Below, in pieces: positions 33,101 through 42,702 of a stretch of 64,000 nt of DNA (within the stretch, counting starts at the first letter, position 1; every line of letters starts with the position of its first letter). The translations under genes were made by a program, and so were the position numbers. The notes under the pieces are model-generated. The model did not search any database. It worked only from the letters and a program-made list of their open reading frames with translations, and had not been told where the DNA came from. The stretch covers positions 124,001 to 188,000 of the forward strand of contig JAVGVS010000558.1 in assembly GCA_032718565.1 (NCBI GenBank), written 5' to 3'. This stretch comes from Distichodus sexfasciatus (taxonomy: Eukaryota; Chordata; Actinopteri; Characiformes; Distichodontidae).

Positions 33101-36100
33101 CTCACACAAAGGAGGTCTATCTGGGCAGATCTGTGTTGGGGGAAGTAAACTAGCGCCATTACGTTAGTTGAAAAGCATGAATCAATTTTTTTTTGAATGC
33201 ATGAATCAGTTTTTGACACGACGGAGATCATTTTTTTGCACACCCCTAATGTCCAATATCATACATCATCCTTTATCACATATTCACTAACCTACGTGAA
33301 CAGGCATATTGAAGTAGTCCGATGTGAAGGAGTCCGCCATGTCTCCGAAGGAACGGAGCGTGTAGTCTCTGGAGGCCTGCTCAAAACCAAACGCAACCTG
33401 AGGCTTACCGCACTCCTGTTAAAAGCGAGAAGGGGTAAGAAAACAGGGTAAGGGTCACTGAGCAAAAAGAGCCATGCTGGAGATCGCATGCACAGAATCC
33501 TGCACTGATCAGTGCAAAAGCAACAAATGAAAAAAATCGGGTTTAGAACAACGACGAGAGCTAACGCTGAATACTTCTTCAGCCTTTTTGGTAGCCGGAT
33601 AACATTCGTAGTTTTAGACGGCAACCACACGGCAACACGCTCACCTGGGCCAGGCACTTGGGGCATATCCAGTCCCCTTTGGGGACATCATGGAGGGGTG
33701 GGATGAGACAGTAGGTGTGGTAGCTGTCATCACACCCATCACAGAGCAAAAGAGGCGTGTCCTCATCACCCTCCTCCCAAGACACCAAACAAAGGATACT
33801 GGGCTCCACCCAAGTGAACACACACACAAAGAAAGAACATTACAGACCAGAATAAACACTACCACTATCACATGGCCAAAAATAATCTGATGTGTCCACA
33901 GTGCAGTCGATGTGTGCATGCTGATGTACCGTGTGTTTAACGCTCCAGACAACACGGCTTAAATTTGCACTTAAATCTTACCTTCGACTTTTCCCTTGCA
34001 GGTGTGACCTCAGCTGGTGTTTCAGGCTCTTGTTTAACCTGGACTGGAATGTCTTTTTCTGCAACAAACGATTAAGTTTACATTGGACAAACAACTGGAA
34101 TCAACTGGGCAAGTGAAGTCAATCTAACAGCAGAGGTTTAACCAGGTGAGCAGGTGAAATACCTGGATCAGGCTTTGCCACATATGAGCCCATTCTCCTC
34201 TCAGGTTGGGCCGAAGTTCTCGACTGCTCACTCCAGCCCACTTTTGGCATGTCTAGAAACAGTGGGCCACTTAAGTAGCCAACATGTAGCCAACATAAAA
34301 CCACTAAACCTTTTTATTTTCATCTGCTAGATGAAAACAAAGAACCTCCCACACTGCTAAGCAGATTCTCCTAATCACCTTGGTTCTCTTTGCTCTGCGA
34401 GCAATGGAGGAGGTTTCGTCGGGCTGCAACGACTGCCGCTGAGGCAAGTCATGGGACTTGTACTCCTTATCATCTTTGGTGTCAATGGAAAGTGTGGGCT
34501 TCCGGGAGTTTTGCTTAAAGAGCAGAAAAGTAGAGAAAACGTTAAAGACAAAAAAACGAAACATTTAATTACCTTCCACACCATAAACAATCCGAAAAGA
34601 CCCATAGGCCGAAGATAAAGAGTAGTTTGTCAGCAACGTGATGGCAGATAAGGCAATTGTAGAGCATGCCTCTCTTTTGGGCTTAGTGACACTATAAGGA
34701 AAAAATAGAACACCCTTAGGGCAGAAACCTTGGGGTAAGAGGGCAACCCAAGAGGGCTAAAGCCTGGGGCTCATTAAACAAACACAATTTTATGAGGAGA
34801 ATGTGGGAGAAGTAAACAACGTTGAAATGAGACAATGGAAGAAACTTAAAGCTTATAACAAAGACAACTCTAAACAAATGAAAAGCAGAATGTGAGAGAG
34901 AAAAATGACATCAAACACATGCAGTCTGTTAAACTATTCGCGAGCACCTGTCACTGCATCACGCACAAGCAAAATACATTGTTATAATGCGTTTCTGATA
35001 TGAGCTACTACACCATAATGCTTGTCAAAATTAACTGGGACAGTCTTACTGCTGTGCTTCTTGCAGTGCAGGTGGGGTGTTTGAATGAAAAACAGGAAAT
35101 AACAGGAATGAAAAACATTTTCTTTTTAATAAAAGGACACATAAACCTCGGTCTACAATATCTCAAAGGACAAAAAAAAAGACTCTGTAAAGTATGTTTA
35201 GTAAGTGAGTGAGTGTGAAAGTGAGAGACCATGAAAAAGTGTATGAAACTGGGTGAAAGATGGAGGGGAAGGGGTTCCAGAACGGCCTCACCACAGGTTG
35301 GCTCCTTCTGAACAGGTAATAAGGGTAGAATCCTCCTCGTAGTGGGGAACGGTGCAGGTGAGCTAATGGCCTGCCAGGGCAAAAGCCCATCCTCAGGGAT
35401 ATCTGAGACCATTTCCGCTCTCGACAGACCAAATCGAAGCCGCCCTCCTCAATGACTAGCTGCAGGGAGCACAGAAGCAAATTCGACTTACGCGATAACA
35501 GACTCGATTGGGTGAGCAAGCGCGTTAAAAAGTTATCATAAGGTACTACCTTGTAGAGCTGATGAAGGTCAAGAAACTTGCGCTCCACATGAGGGATTTT
35601 CAATGTGCAGCCCTGGAGCTCCCAGAACTTAGCGATCTGGTCCAAGAAGTTGAGCTTCACTCGTGTTTGAGCCTGGGGGAAAATAAATGAATGTCAAAGC
35701 AGTAACAGTTGGTCCCGCGAATAAACTGTTTCTATGATTTTCCCCTTACATTTACACCATGTTTAGTTCCGCTTATGGTAGTTAATGTCCCCTTCATATT
35801 GACGCCATGTGATGCCCTGGCACCAGAAACCTTTGCCCTTTTCTAATGCCAACATGATAATCACCCTGCTACAGTCTCATAAAAATGGTAAAATTGATAA
35901 CATTTTACTATAAAGATGCACTAGGTCGTAAAGTCGTACATATATATATATATATGAGACACCACACAGAAAGCCATAATAATAAAACAAAGGACTGGTA
36001 AGGCACATACCTCCAATTCGTTGAGCCTGTATGCGTGTGAAATGCAATCTGTCCACATCGCAAGCAAATGGTGGCTGCCATCCCTAAAACCAAGACACAC

Positions 36101-37098
36101 AGAGCCTTATAAAGTACCATTTGCGCAAATGACCTGAACAGCGGCTACTACGCTCAAGCAAGCTTAACAACACGGTATCTTATTACCAATCTGCTTTAGC
36201 AGAAATCGAGTATCAGTAAAGTTATTGCCCAAAACATGAGCTTATGATAACATTAACACATGACAAGTAACAAGACGTAAAATTGAAGTAATGCCACCGT
36301 AACACTCTTACAATCAATTTTATGTTCGGAAAACATGAAAGTCCACTATGAATGTACTCTAGACAGGAGAGTAGGAATCCTGTCAATTACGCCATGGATT
36401 TGTTTATCCGCCTCGATATTAGTGAACGGACAACTCATGAAAGAGAATGAATTTGCAACTACGTATAATCTTACCATTTATTACAACAGACTAACAACAG
36501 ATCCGCAAACAACACAAAATCTGATCTCGTCCTTCAAGTGTTTAAACATATTCACAAAGTTCGAAGTATAATTTCACACCAACCGGTTTCCAAGTATTTA
36601 TGTGGCCAAATGGTCACATGCAAATCCTCACAGTGTCTACACAACATGGAGGACAGCAGCTTTTGACGATCAACCACTTTTTAGCTGGACTGCACCCGGC
36701 CAGACCTAAAATACAGACCCTATTGATAACGGCGTAAACTCGTGGGGTTTATTTTTATTTTACTGACTAATGTTAATTCAATGATTTGTCCGAGAAAATT
36801 CTACCCAACAAGGGACCCAAGTAGCAACGAAACGTACAACGAAAAAGTGGCCGTCAAATGTTGAACGGGGGATGGCGTAAACGGTTAATCGTGATACTAA
36901 AAAGGATCTAGTGATGTCAAATCTCCGAAACGAAAACTTGCAAATCCAACAATTCAATTAAGCTATTCAGCAGGAGGGACGAACAGAAGAAAACGCGTTG
37001 AGCAAAAATAATAATAAACGAGAGGAAGTTGGGTGGAGTATATACATATATATTTTTTAAAGACTGTAAGGTCAGTGTATCCACACAAGGCGATTAAC

Positions 37099-37174
<76 letters not shown>

Positions 37175-37820
37175 CCGAATTGTTGAGAATGTAATCGGAA
37201 CGTATTGTTGTGAGATGAGCTTCGATTGGAGAAACTACGTGCGCTTGGTTCGTTCCTGTTTGGGGTGGATGCCCTACGGACGCTGTCGTAGCCAGACAAT
37301 AACAATAACTGTGTACAGTGGAACCACCTCCAGCCGTCGAAATGCCGCCCAAAATATACAAGTAATGCTTGCGGCTCCAGTAAACAAAACAAACAACAAA
37401 AAAGTCCAACTGTAAAAACTATTTGTGCGCGTGCATTAACGCTACCTAACGTGAGATTACTAGAAACGCTCGCGCGCACGCCGTTTAGCCGCCTCGCGAG
37501 CTGCCATCGCAGGCAAAGCCGCAATCCGCCATATTGAAAACCTGTCTTTAGAAAGTGTTTCGGACTTCAGTGTAAGGTACAATCAATGAAGACGCTACGC
37601 GATGTGGCCACGGCCTAGTTACAACATTTAGTGGAATAGCGTCCAAACTTACCTGTGGCGGTCGAATTTTGCAGATGCCGGTCTTCTCTGCAATGGGACG
37701 GATTTTGTTGATGAAGCCAAACGGGTCTTCAAATTCTTCCCAACTGGGCTCAAAGACAGGGCACTCCGGCGGTGGAATAAACTCGCTGGGTCGATGTTGG
37801 GTCATTCTGGGAAACTGCAT
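19427..37820 (-). CDS. kdm5b: Lysine-specific demethylase 5B (JARID1B), 28 coding exons with local frame breaks
   Basis: Nuclear Fe(II)/2-oxoglutarate H3K4me2/3 demethylase. Exons, 5' to 3': 37653-37820, 36011-36083, 35550-35672, 35292-35459, 34379-34513, 34163-34252, 33982-34058, 33645-33798, 33296-33415, 32679-32837, 31155-31339, 29888-30050, 29672-29791, 29365-29552, 28026-28207, 26787-26911, 26546-26696, 26260-26374, 25662-26017, 22026-22164, 21740-21919, 21462-21614, 20901-21314, 20716-20806, 20393-20628, 20074-20301, 19702-19950, 19427-19558. Domains in order: JmjN (ECPVFEPSWEEF), ARID (FLDQIAKFWELQG), PHD1 (LLLCDGCDDSYH), JmjC with the iron-binding [12 protein letters not shown] and GEPKTWYG, C5HC2 zinc finger, PLU-1 helices, PHD2 and PHD3. 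The start is either of two in-frame ATGs, 37820 or 37805. Exons 36011-36083, 31155-31339 and 29365-29552 contain frame breaks; the other 3' exons are intact. Teleosts carry two kdm5b copies; I cannot tell which this is. Confidence 0.93.
19702..19950 (-). other. kdm5b: kdm5b duplicated exon, copy 2 (downstream)
   Basis: A 249-bp phase-0 exon ending DWSVCSAKRCQQPEGNE, which joins VNWVQCDGNCNQWFHQ in the last exon to complete PHD3. It is the copy that best matches the single mammalian exon (QPEG-x-E before the junction). It is separated from copy 1 by a 123-bp intron. Confidence 0.85.
20074..20301 (-). other. kdm5b: kdm5b duplicated exon, copy 1 (upstream)
   Basis: A 228-bp phase-0 exon that ends in DSEEDWSECSAKKCPQQE. 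It is clearly homologous along its length to the next exon 19702-19950: both carry LKRT-x-K-x-HLEQENC, a lysine-rich block, a serine-rich block and DSEEDWS-x-CSAK-x-C. The CSAKKC pair would be the first two zinc ligands of PHD3. Both splice sites look functional. Confidence 0.85.
22923..24041. mobile_element. hAT-like element in kdm5b intron
   Basis: The ends are TAGAGATGCACCGATCC and, inverted, AGAGATGCGTGATATGGG. The interior contains the phrase GTTCCACCGCACGCTCAGAA, which also occurs near 5340 and in related form near 30370 and 31920, so these belong to one family. Confidence 0.65.
24207..25287 (+). mobile_element. hAT element remnant with BED zinc-finger fragment
   Basis: The ends are AGGGGTGTGCAAATT and, inverted, GGGGGGTGCACGATTC. 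An open frame at 24450-24668 reads SVWAHFGSYN, then KTQAKCSHCKGKVKH, then H-x-G-x-E, matching the N-terminal BED finger of hAT transposases; the rest of the transposase is gone. The right third is replaced by the tandem array described separately. Confidence 0.7.
24740..25262. repeat. Minisatellite of GAATCGTTTACGG units
   Basis: A tandem array built from the 18-bp unit GAATCGTTTACGGCTCGT, interleaved with a longer unit containing AAGCCCAAGAATCGGAATCG. At 24985-25085 the 18-bp unit repeats about five times with one-base variation (CTCGAG/CTCGTG). It yields long repetitive open frames on both strands that are not genes. Confidence 0.9.
27140..27809. mobile_element. Long-TIR MITE, copy 2 (kdm5b intron)
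   Basis: Opens TGTGACTCTGCACGGGCAAA and ends CCGCAGAGTCACA. The inverted repeats are extensive: AGTCGCTTGTCGCAACGAGG at the left is answered by CCTCCGCTGGTGACAAGCGC at the right, and the motif CCAAATTTGACCCCACGCAA at the right mirrors the left arm of copy 1. Confidence 0.75.
28621..29300. mobile_element. Partial hAT-like element (left end)
   Basis: Begins TAGGGATGCACGATAATATC, the same left end as 30187-30839, and shares the internal phrase GGCTGTGTC-CGAGC with 30480 and 32040. No right terminus was found before the next exon. Confidence 0.5.
29365..29552 (-). pseudogene. kdm5b: kdm5b exon with frame breaks (after the JmjC domain)
   Basis: The exon opens IPLGRQCVEHYRSLYRYCVF, as in the family, and ends in K-L at a GTGAGT donor in the expected place. 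It is 188 bp where the family exon is 195 bp (65 codons). The reading frame meets TAG at 29412-29414. Downstream, pieces of the expected sequence (DMI, EEKRLLASV, KL) appear in shifted frames, implying at least three small deletions totalling 7 nt. Assembly error or genuine decay are both possible. Confidence 0.75.
30061..30162. repeat. (AC)n and (TA)n microsatellites
   Basis: Twenty bases of AC at 30061-30080 in the kdm5b intron, then two (TA)n runs separated by AAGAG at 30097-30162. Confidence 0.9.
30187..30839. mobile_element. Complete hAT-like non-autonomous element
   Basis: The left end TAGGGATGCACGATAATATC and the right end ACATCGTGCATCCCTA are inverted copies. It is 653 bp long with GGCCAATAATT repeated near both ends. 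No coding capacity. Confidence 0.75.
31155..31339 (-). pseudogene. kdm5b: kdm5b JmjC core exon with two frame breaks
   Basis: Carries the iron-binding segment [18 protein letters not shown], but the exon needs three frames to read: HYLSSGWNLE, then MPVLDPSVLTHITADICG, then [22 protein letters not shown]. Net length change is zero, yet frame 1 runs into TGA at 31259-31261. The donor (TG/GTGGGA) and acceptor (CTCTAG) look usable. Confidence 0.75.
31700..32513. mobile_element. hAT-like element, right end intact
   Basis: Ends in ATCGTGCATCCCTAG, the same terminus as 30839, and shares internal phrases with it (GTTCCACTCTG, TTAATAGTATGGTAGGTGAG). The left end is not clear. Confidence 0.55.
32882..33248. 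mobile_element. Short hAT-like MITE
   Basis: The ends are CAGGGGTGCACGATTC and, inverted, TAGGGGTGTGCAAAAA. The terminus resembles that of 24207-25287, and CACAAAGGAGGTCTATCTGGGCAG matches an inverted stretch of that element near 24385, so this is probably a deletion derivative. Confidence 0.7.
37101..37174. repeat. (AT)n microsatellite in kdm5b intron 1
   Basis: About 37 AT units with one interruption. The tyrosine/isoleucine open frames across it are artefacts. Confidence 0.95.
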
Positions 37821-39862
37821 CCAAATGATGACGTAGATACTGCAATAAACTGTTTAAAGTTGAAAATAATTACCATTGAAACTTGTTCATAATAAAGAAT
37901 GATTACACCTGAACTCCGACAATTAACATCCTCATCCACTTTGGAAACGTACACACGAAGGGACTGTTGACGTTTTAGTGTGATGTCGTGTTCCGCCTAA
38001 AAAAGTAGACACCAACGGTTCACTCGAACAAGATGTTTCTTCTTTTATTTGGTTGGCACACTGCACGTCCCTTTTGCTTATTGCAATGGTAAATGGTAAA
38101 TGATATTACTAAAATATCTTTAAACGTCACATTTATATAATCAAAATGAGACTCGCTTCTAAAGTATGACGACCATGAAAACACCAAGTACCACTCCAAT
38201 TCTGCAGTTCTGAATACACAACTAAGAATCAATATCAAACATCATGCGTCGTTAATGTTAACATTTGTGGATTACGTATCATATGTTTACTTTATGCATA
38301 ACAGAACCTTCATTTTGTTGATAAAATATTTTCACATGTAATCCATAGAACAAAAATACACAGTGACTGAATTATCAAAATAATTACAATATAACCCCTT
38401 TGTTGCACAGGGGAAAAAAAAACTATTGTAAAATTAGATGAAATTCACATTTCATTTAAAGCAATGCTTGTAAACTTTAGCTGAAGCAGTACATTTTTAT
38501 ATTTTGGCGTGCTTTTTCCTCAAAAAAAATGGTCACCACGTAAAGTACCATTAGAGAAGTGCAGAAGTGACTTGCGCGGATTAATGTAACACAGCTGAGA
38601 GCTTCATGGTGGCCGGATCTACTTCTTTAAATGGACTCTTTCAAGTTGCCTACGGAAGTGGATGCTGTGGTCGAATGCCGTGGCCAGTTTTTACGCCCCC
38701 CAAAAACGACCAAATCTTAATCTTAACTCACGAATGTCTATCAGTATTGCTGGTATTTGACAGTGTATGTCATATCGTCAAAATATTTTTGTCGGTGCTA
38801 TCAACGAGCCTTTGCATTGTCCCTCGGATGACACGCATTTGAAACAAGCCAGAACTACTCCGGAAGACAAACTTACAAGAGATAACAAGTGTAGAAACCT
38901 TACAGAAGAGTGCTAAAATCCCTTCAGTCGGGCTGATCGACAAATGGTAGCATATTACATGTATTGTAGCCGGAGAAACAATCGACGTCAACTTGCTTCT
39001 TTAGATCCGTCATAATATTCGATAGGACCAAATATACCTCGGGCCGGGGAAACAGTCGACCCCTCGCTTCTTTATGCGTCATAGTATTCAATTTGACCAT
39101 ACAGTAACTTAAATAGTGGGAATCCAGATTAACATCGCAAATACATTACTGGAGGGGGATTTAACATTGACTTACTGTATTTATGTTCTCATTTCTTCGT
39201 TAGTATGTGGCAAATAGGGCAAAACATAAGCAAAAAGCAAGCTAAAGCACGCATTTTCGCTATGCCGTGCACTTCAGAGGCGTATCCGGTACCATTGTTT
39301 CGATTCAGTGTGTGCTGATATCACATCTGCGGCGATACGATTTAAATTTGATTCCATTCAGAAGCCAGCAGTTATGATCATGATTTCACTTCATCACTTC
39401 CATCCGTATCAAATCACACAAGCAATTTTTTTAAATTCCTGTTTATCTTAAATGTAAAAAAAAAAAAAAAAAATCTTATAATAAAGAATAGCCTAATGTG
39501 AAGTGTAAAGTGACATTAAAATATGTATTATATCGATGTTTTCATTTTGGAAGGATACTGATGATCACAATCAATTTATCAACGTATATCAATCTACGGT
39601 TAAACCCCTAGTGTGTATGTATTTCGGTTTGTAATCAAAAACAGAATTCCTTTGTTCAAGGCGTTTAATATAAATTTAATTACCATTATAAGAATGAACA
39701 TGTTTGTAAAAAAGAAAAAAAGAAGAAAGAAAAATATTTGCAAGTAATAATAGCATTCCCACTATGGTGATAAATGTCTGTCTGTCTATCTGTACAGAAG
39801 GAAAGCATTTAAGATATGCTTAAGACATCGTTACACAAAGCATACAGTAAAAATCCCAGACA
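37821..39862. other. kdm5b-rabif spacer
   Basis: The first 150 bp probably hold the kdm5b promoter and 5' UTR; no TATA box is apparent. The rest is AT-rich with a poly-A run near 39457. I recognise no gene. Confidence 0.5.
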
Positions 39863-40456
39863 CTATTCATGGTTAACTCGGTCCAGTGCTATATAGAAAC
39901 TCTTTTTATCCTCGAGGTTGTGCCATCCAATCGGTCCAATCTCACAGTCGGCACAGATAAGATATTTCACTTTGCCGACATCTTTGGTGAATCCGACATT
40001 TTCAAAGGTATACATATCGTCCACCAGCCAGTGAGCTGTTAACGTGTCTCCATCTGTACTTGCTTCAGACTGGTTAATGGTGGTCTTTTTTTGCATCGAG
40101 GGCAGAAACAACTGGTCAGGGACGAGGGACGGACGGAGGAACGGATGTGGAACAGAAACAGGGCACAGAGTAAATTGATTTGATGAGACAGAATCAAAGT
40201 AAAACAGCCCAAGCTCGCCTCATTTTCATTTCATTTCATTTCATTACAGAGGTTCACGTCTAAAAGCATGCATCGTTTAAAAACCAATCTTAATCAAATG
40301 TGATCACACCTCCTTCTCTGCAAACACAGCCATGCCCGGACAGAGGACCTTGGAGCCACAACGCTGGCAGACCACTGACTTTGTGTTTTTGCCGTCTTCC
40401 GAGACAAGACAGGACGGATCACAACGTCCATCTTCGCGTGCGTCACTGTTATCCAT
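39863..40456 (-). CDS. rabif: Rab-interacting factor (MSS4), two exons
   Basis: A small zinc-binding chaperone and weak exchange factor for exocytic Rab GTPases. Exons: 40310-40456 (49 codons, ATG at 40454-40456) and 39863-40111 (82 codons plus TAG). They join as AVFAEKE-LFLPSMQKK in phase 0, giving 131 residues against about 123 in mammals. The zinc site is formed by CQRC near residue 30 and CADC in the second exon. The signature NVGFTKDVGKVKYLICADCE and GPIGWH is present. kdm5b lies downstream, as in other vertebrates. Confidence 0.95.
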
Positions 40457-40664
40457 TACGGGACTGAAACAACTAACAATCAGGCAAGAAGACATGTTAT
40501 TAGTATTGAACAATTAGCCAGCAGTCACAAACAGCGTGCAGCAATAATCATCAAACTGAAATAGCTTCCTAACGCTAAGCAACACACCAACAAACAACTT
40601 GCCTCTTTCACACCATAAAATGTTGTTATTAAATATAAATATATAACTCAGAAATCGTCTGTCT

Positions 40665-40925
40665 TCAATGTAGGGAATATACGTGTATTTCTTTAAATAC
40701 TAGAATCAACGCCTCGTAGTTATTTGCAGAGAGAGTCCGGAGGTAACGATTTACGTTAGGTGCAACCAAGAAAAGCGCCCCGGCAGGAAGCAACAACCCA
40801 AGATAACGTTCCTTGTCGTACTGCAACGTTTGATTCACAATCAGTTTTAGGAAGACATTCTTCAATTTCGTACAAATATGGTCGGGGTCTAGACCAGGCC
40901 AGTAATACACTCCCTCGCTAAGAAA
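40665..40925 (-). other. Unrecognised exon-like open frame upstream of rabif
   Basis: On the minus strand a long T-run and TTTTCTTAG, a strong splice acceptor, precede an open stretch of about 86 codons that ends in TGA at 40665-40667. It contains WPGLDPDHICTKLKNVFLKL and LGLLLPAGALFLVAPNVNRY, with amphipathic character and balanced composition. Base composition is more coding-like than its surroundings. I do not recognise the family and see no partner exon in 40926-42700. It could be the last exon of an unknown gene, an alternative rabif 5' exon or chance. Confidence 0.35.
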
Positions 40926-41094
40926 AGGTGCTTTAAAAAAAAAAAAAAAATTATTACCTTTTTAAAAATAATCTCCTTCTAACACTAGCCTGGGTATCTG
41001 TGCCATCATAGAAATCTCAATGCTGATGAGGCCTTTATGGATATATACAATTTATGCATAATTCTGTACGCTTGAAAGGTAATCTGACAGTCTC

Positions 41095-41354
41095 AGTGAG
41101 TGAAATGAGATGATCTGTCATTGTGGAACACCACACCACAGCACACAGTGCACCACAATGAAATGTGACCTCTGGATTTGACCCATCCGTGAAGGAGCAG
41201 TGGGCAGCCGGCAGGCCGCACTCGGGGAGCTGCGCTTGGGGACGGTACCCTGCTCATGAGCACCTTAGTGGTAACTTTACCAGTCCAGGACATCAACCAG
41301 AAACCTTCCGATCACAGGGCCAACTCCCTAACCTTTACGCTACCATCTGCCCCC
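41095..41354 (-). repeat. tRNA-derived SINE (family A), copy
   Basis: Minus-orientation copy with body AATGTGACCTCTGGATTTGA and head ending ACGCTACCATCTGCCCCC in plus-strand reading. Confidence 0.8.
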
Positions 41355-42702
41355 AATATCATAAACCACTAGCCGAGTACTATCAGTAATTTGCATAATG
41401 GAGTATTACAATTTCAGATGTGATTAGTTAGACCTTTGTCACAATTTTATACAATTATACAACACTCCCCCCCCCCAAATAAGCCTATGAATATAACAAA
41501 AATATGATAGCAAAATCTATGTGTATCATATAATCTCATTTCACTCCATGTGAATAGTTACATTGCAAAGTTACAACATGACAGTCGTTTTCCTCAATTA
41601 GGAAACGTAAAACAAGCACAAAAAACCCCATCAGAGCGGTTTAACTGTTCATAAATATTTATTACGTGTTACATTTGTGAAATGTAATACTTATCACCTC
41701 TACTCACAACACAACAAATGAACACATGGAGTATTTAGTCTTAGTCTGTAATAAAGCTACACAGTCAACTTATTTCAAAAGGTTCAAAACACGAGTTAAA
41801 ACAAACAGCAGTTTGTGAACAATCCTCAATGGAGGATGAGCAGTGATCAGGAGTAAAAGAAAATGTTTACTTATGTTTAAGACTAACAAAGTTCACCAGA
41901 CACTTTTGGCCAATTTACTTAAAACTATTCTCACTGGCCTAAGGCACAGGAATTCTAAAAGTTTATATTTCATCAGCTGCACAGAGGTCCCCATGCAGGA
42001 GCTAACATATTAGTTTTCAATATTATAGTTTAAGGTGCAACATTTTTTTTTATTTATGTATTAACATATTTATGGTAGTAAAGATTCAGAAAAAAGTATA
42101 ATTGGCCTAAGTGTGAAAACTTGACCAACTGCTATACCTTTCCCCCCCTTAGCTCACTGTGTGCTTTCCTATCAGAATGATTCAAGAAAACACACGATTG
42201 CATGAACAAAAGCAGGGCAGTATATGGAGTGTGCATCAAGTAATGGGACATGAAAACAGTTCTCTAAAGAAATGTAACAGCAGGTTAATTTAGGATATTT
42301 GGATATACCAAACATACCACACAGCTTGGTGGAAAGTGCATTAGAATTGTAAAACAAACCGCAAATATTGCATTAAGTGTTCAATAGTGTCAAGGTAACA
42401 TTTCAGCTATGAAATATTTCAAAATTCAGTTTTATGCACTTTTTCCTCAAAACACACTCTAAAAAAGAGCAAAACACATAATTGAAGAGAGACTTCATAT
42501 TGTCCAGGCAGCATTCTTTTTTCATCCAATACTATCTGCCACTGGTTTATGAGATTTTGGTAAAGGCATAAGCAATAAAATAAGTAATAAAGATGAGAGA
42601 AGGGAAAAAAAAAAAATCTAGGGATGAGAAAGTTAAGGGTCACTGGTGAGCTTTCTGTCAAACAGCAGTTTCCAGAGGGGTGCATGGGTGGGATCAGAGT
42701 TC
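41355..42702 (-). other. adipor1: Probable adipor1 3' UTR and flank
   Basis: AT-rich sequence following the stop at 42703-42705. Several AATAAA-type hexamers occur on the minus strand (for example near 41650). No exon was seen. Confidence 0.4.

Noticed and set aside
36963..37524. Two roughly 150-codon minus-strand frames
   Set aside because: They depend on the (AT)n microsatellite giving IYIYIY; no family similarity outside it.
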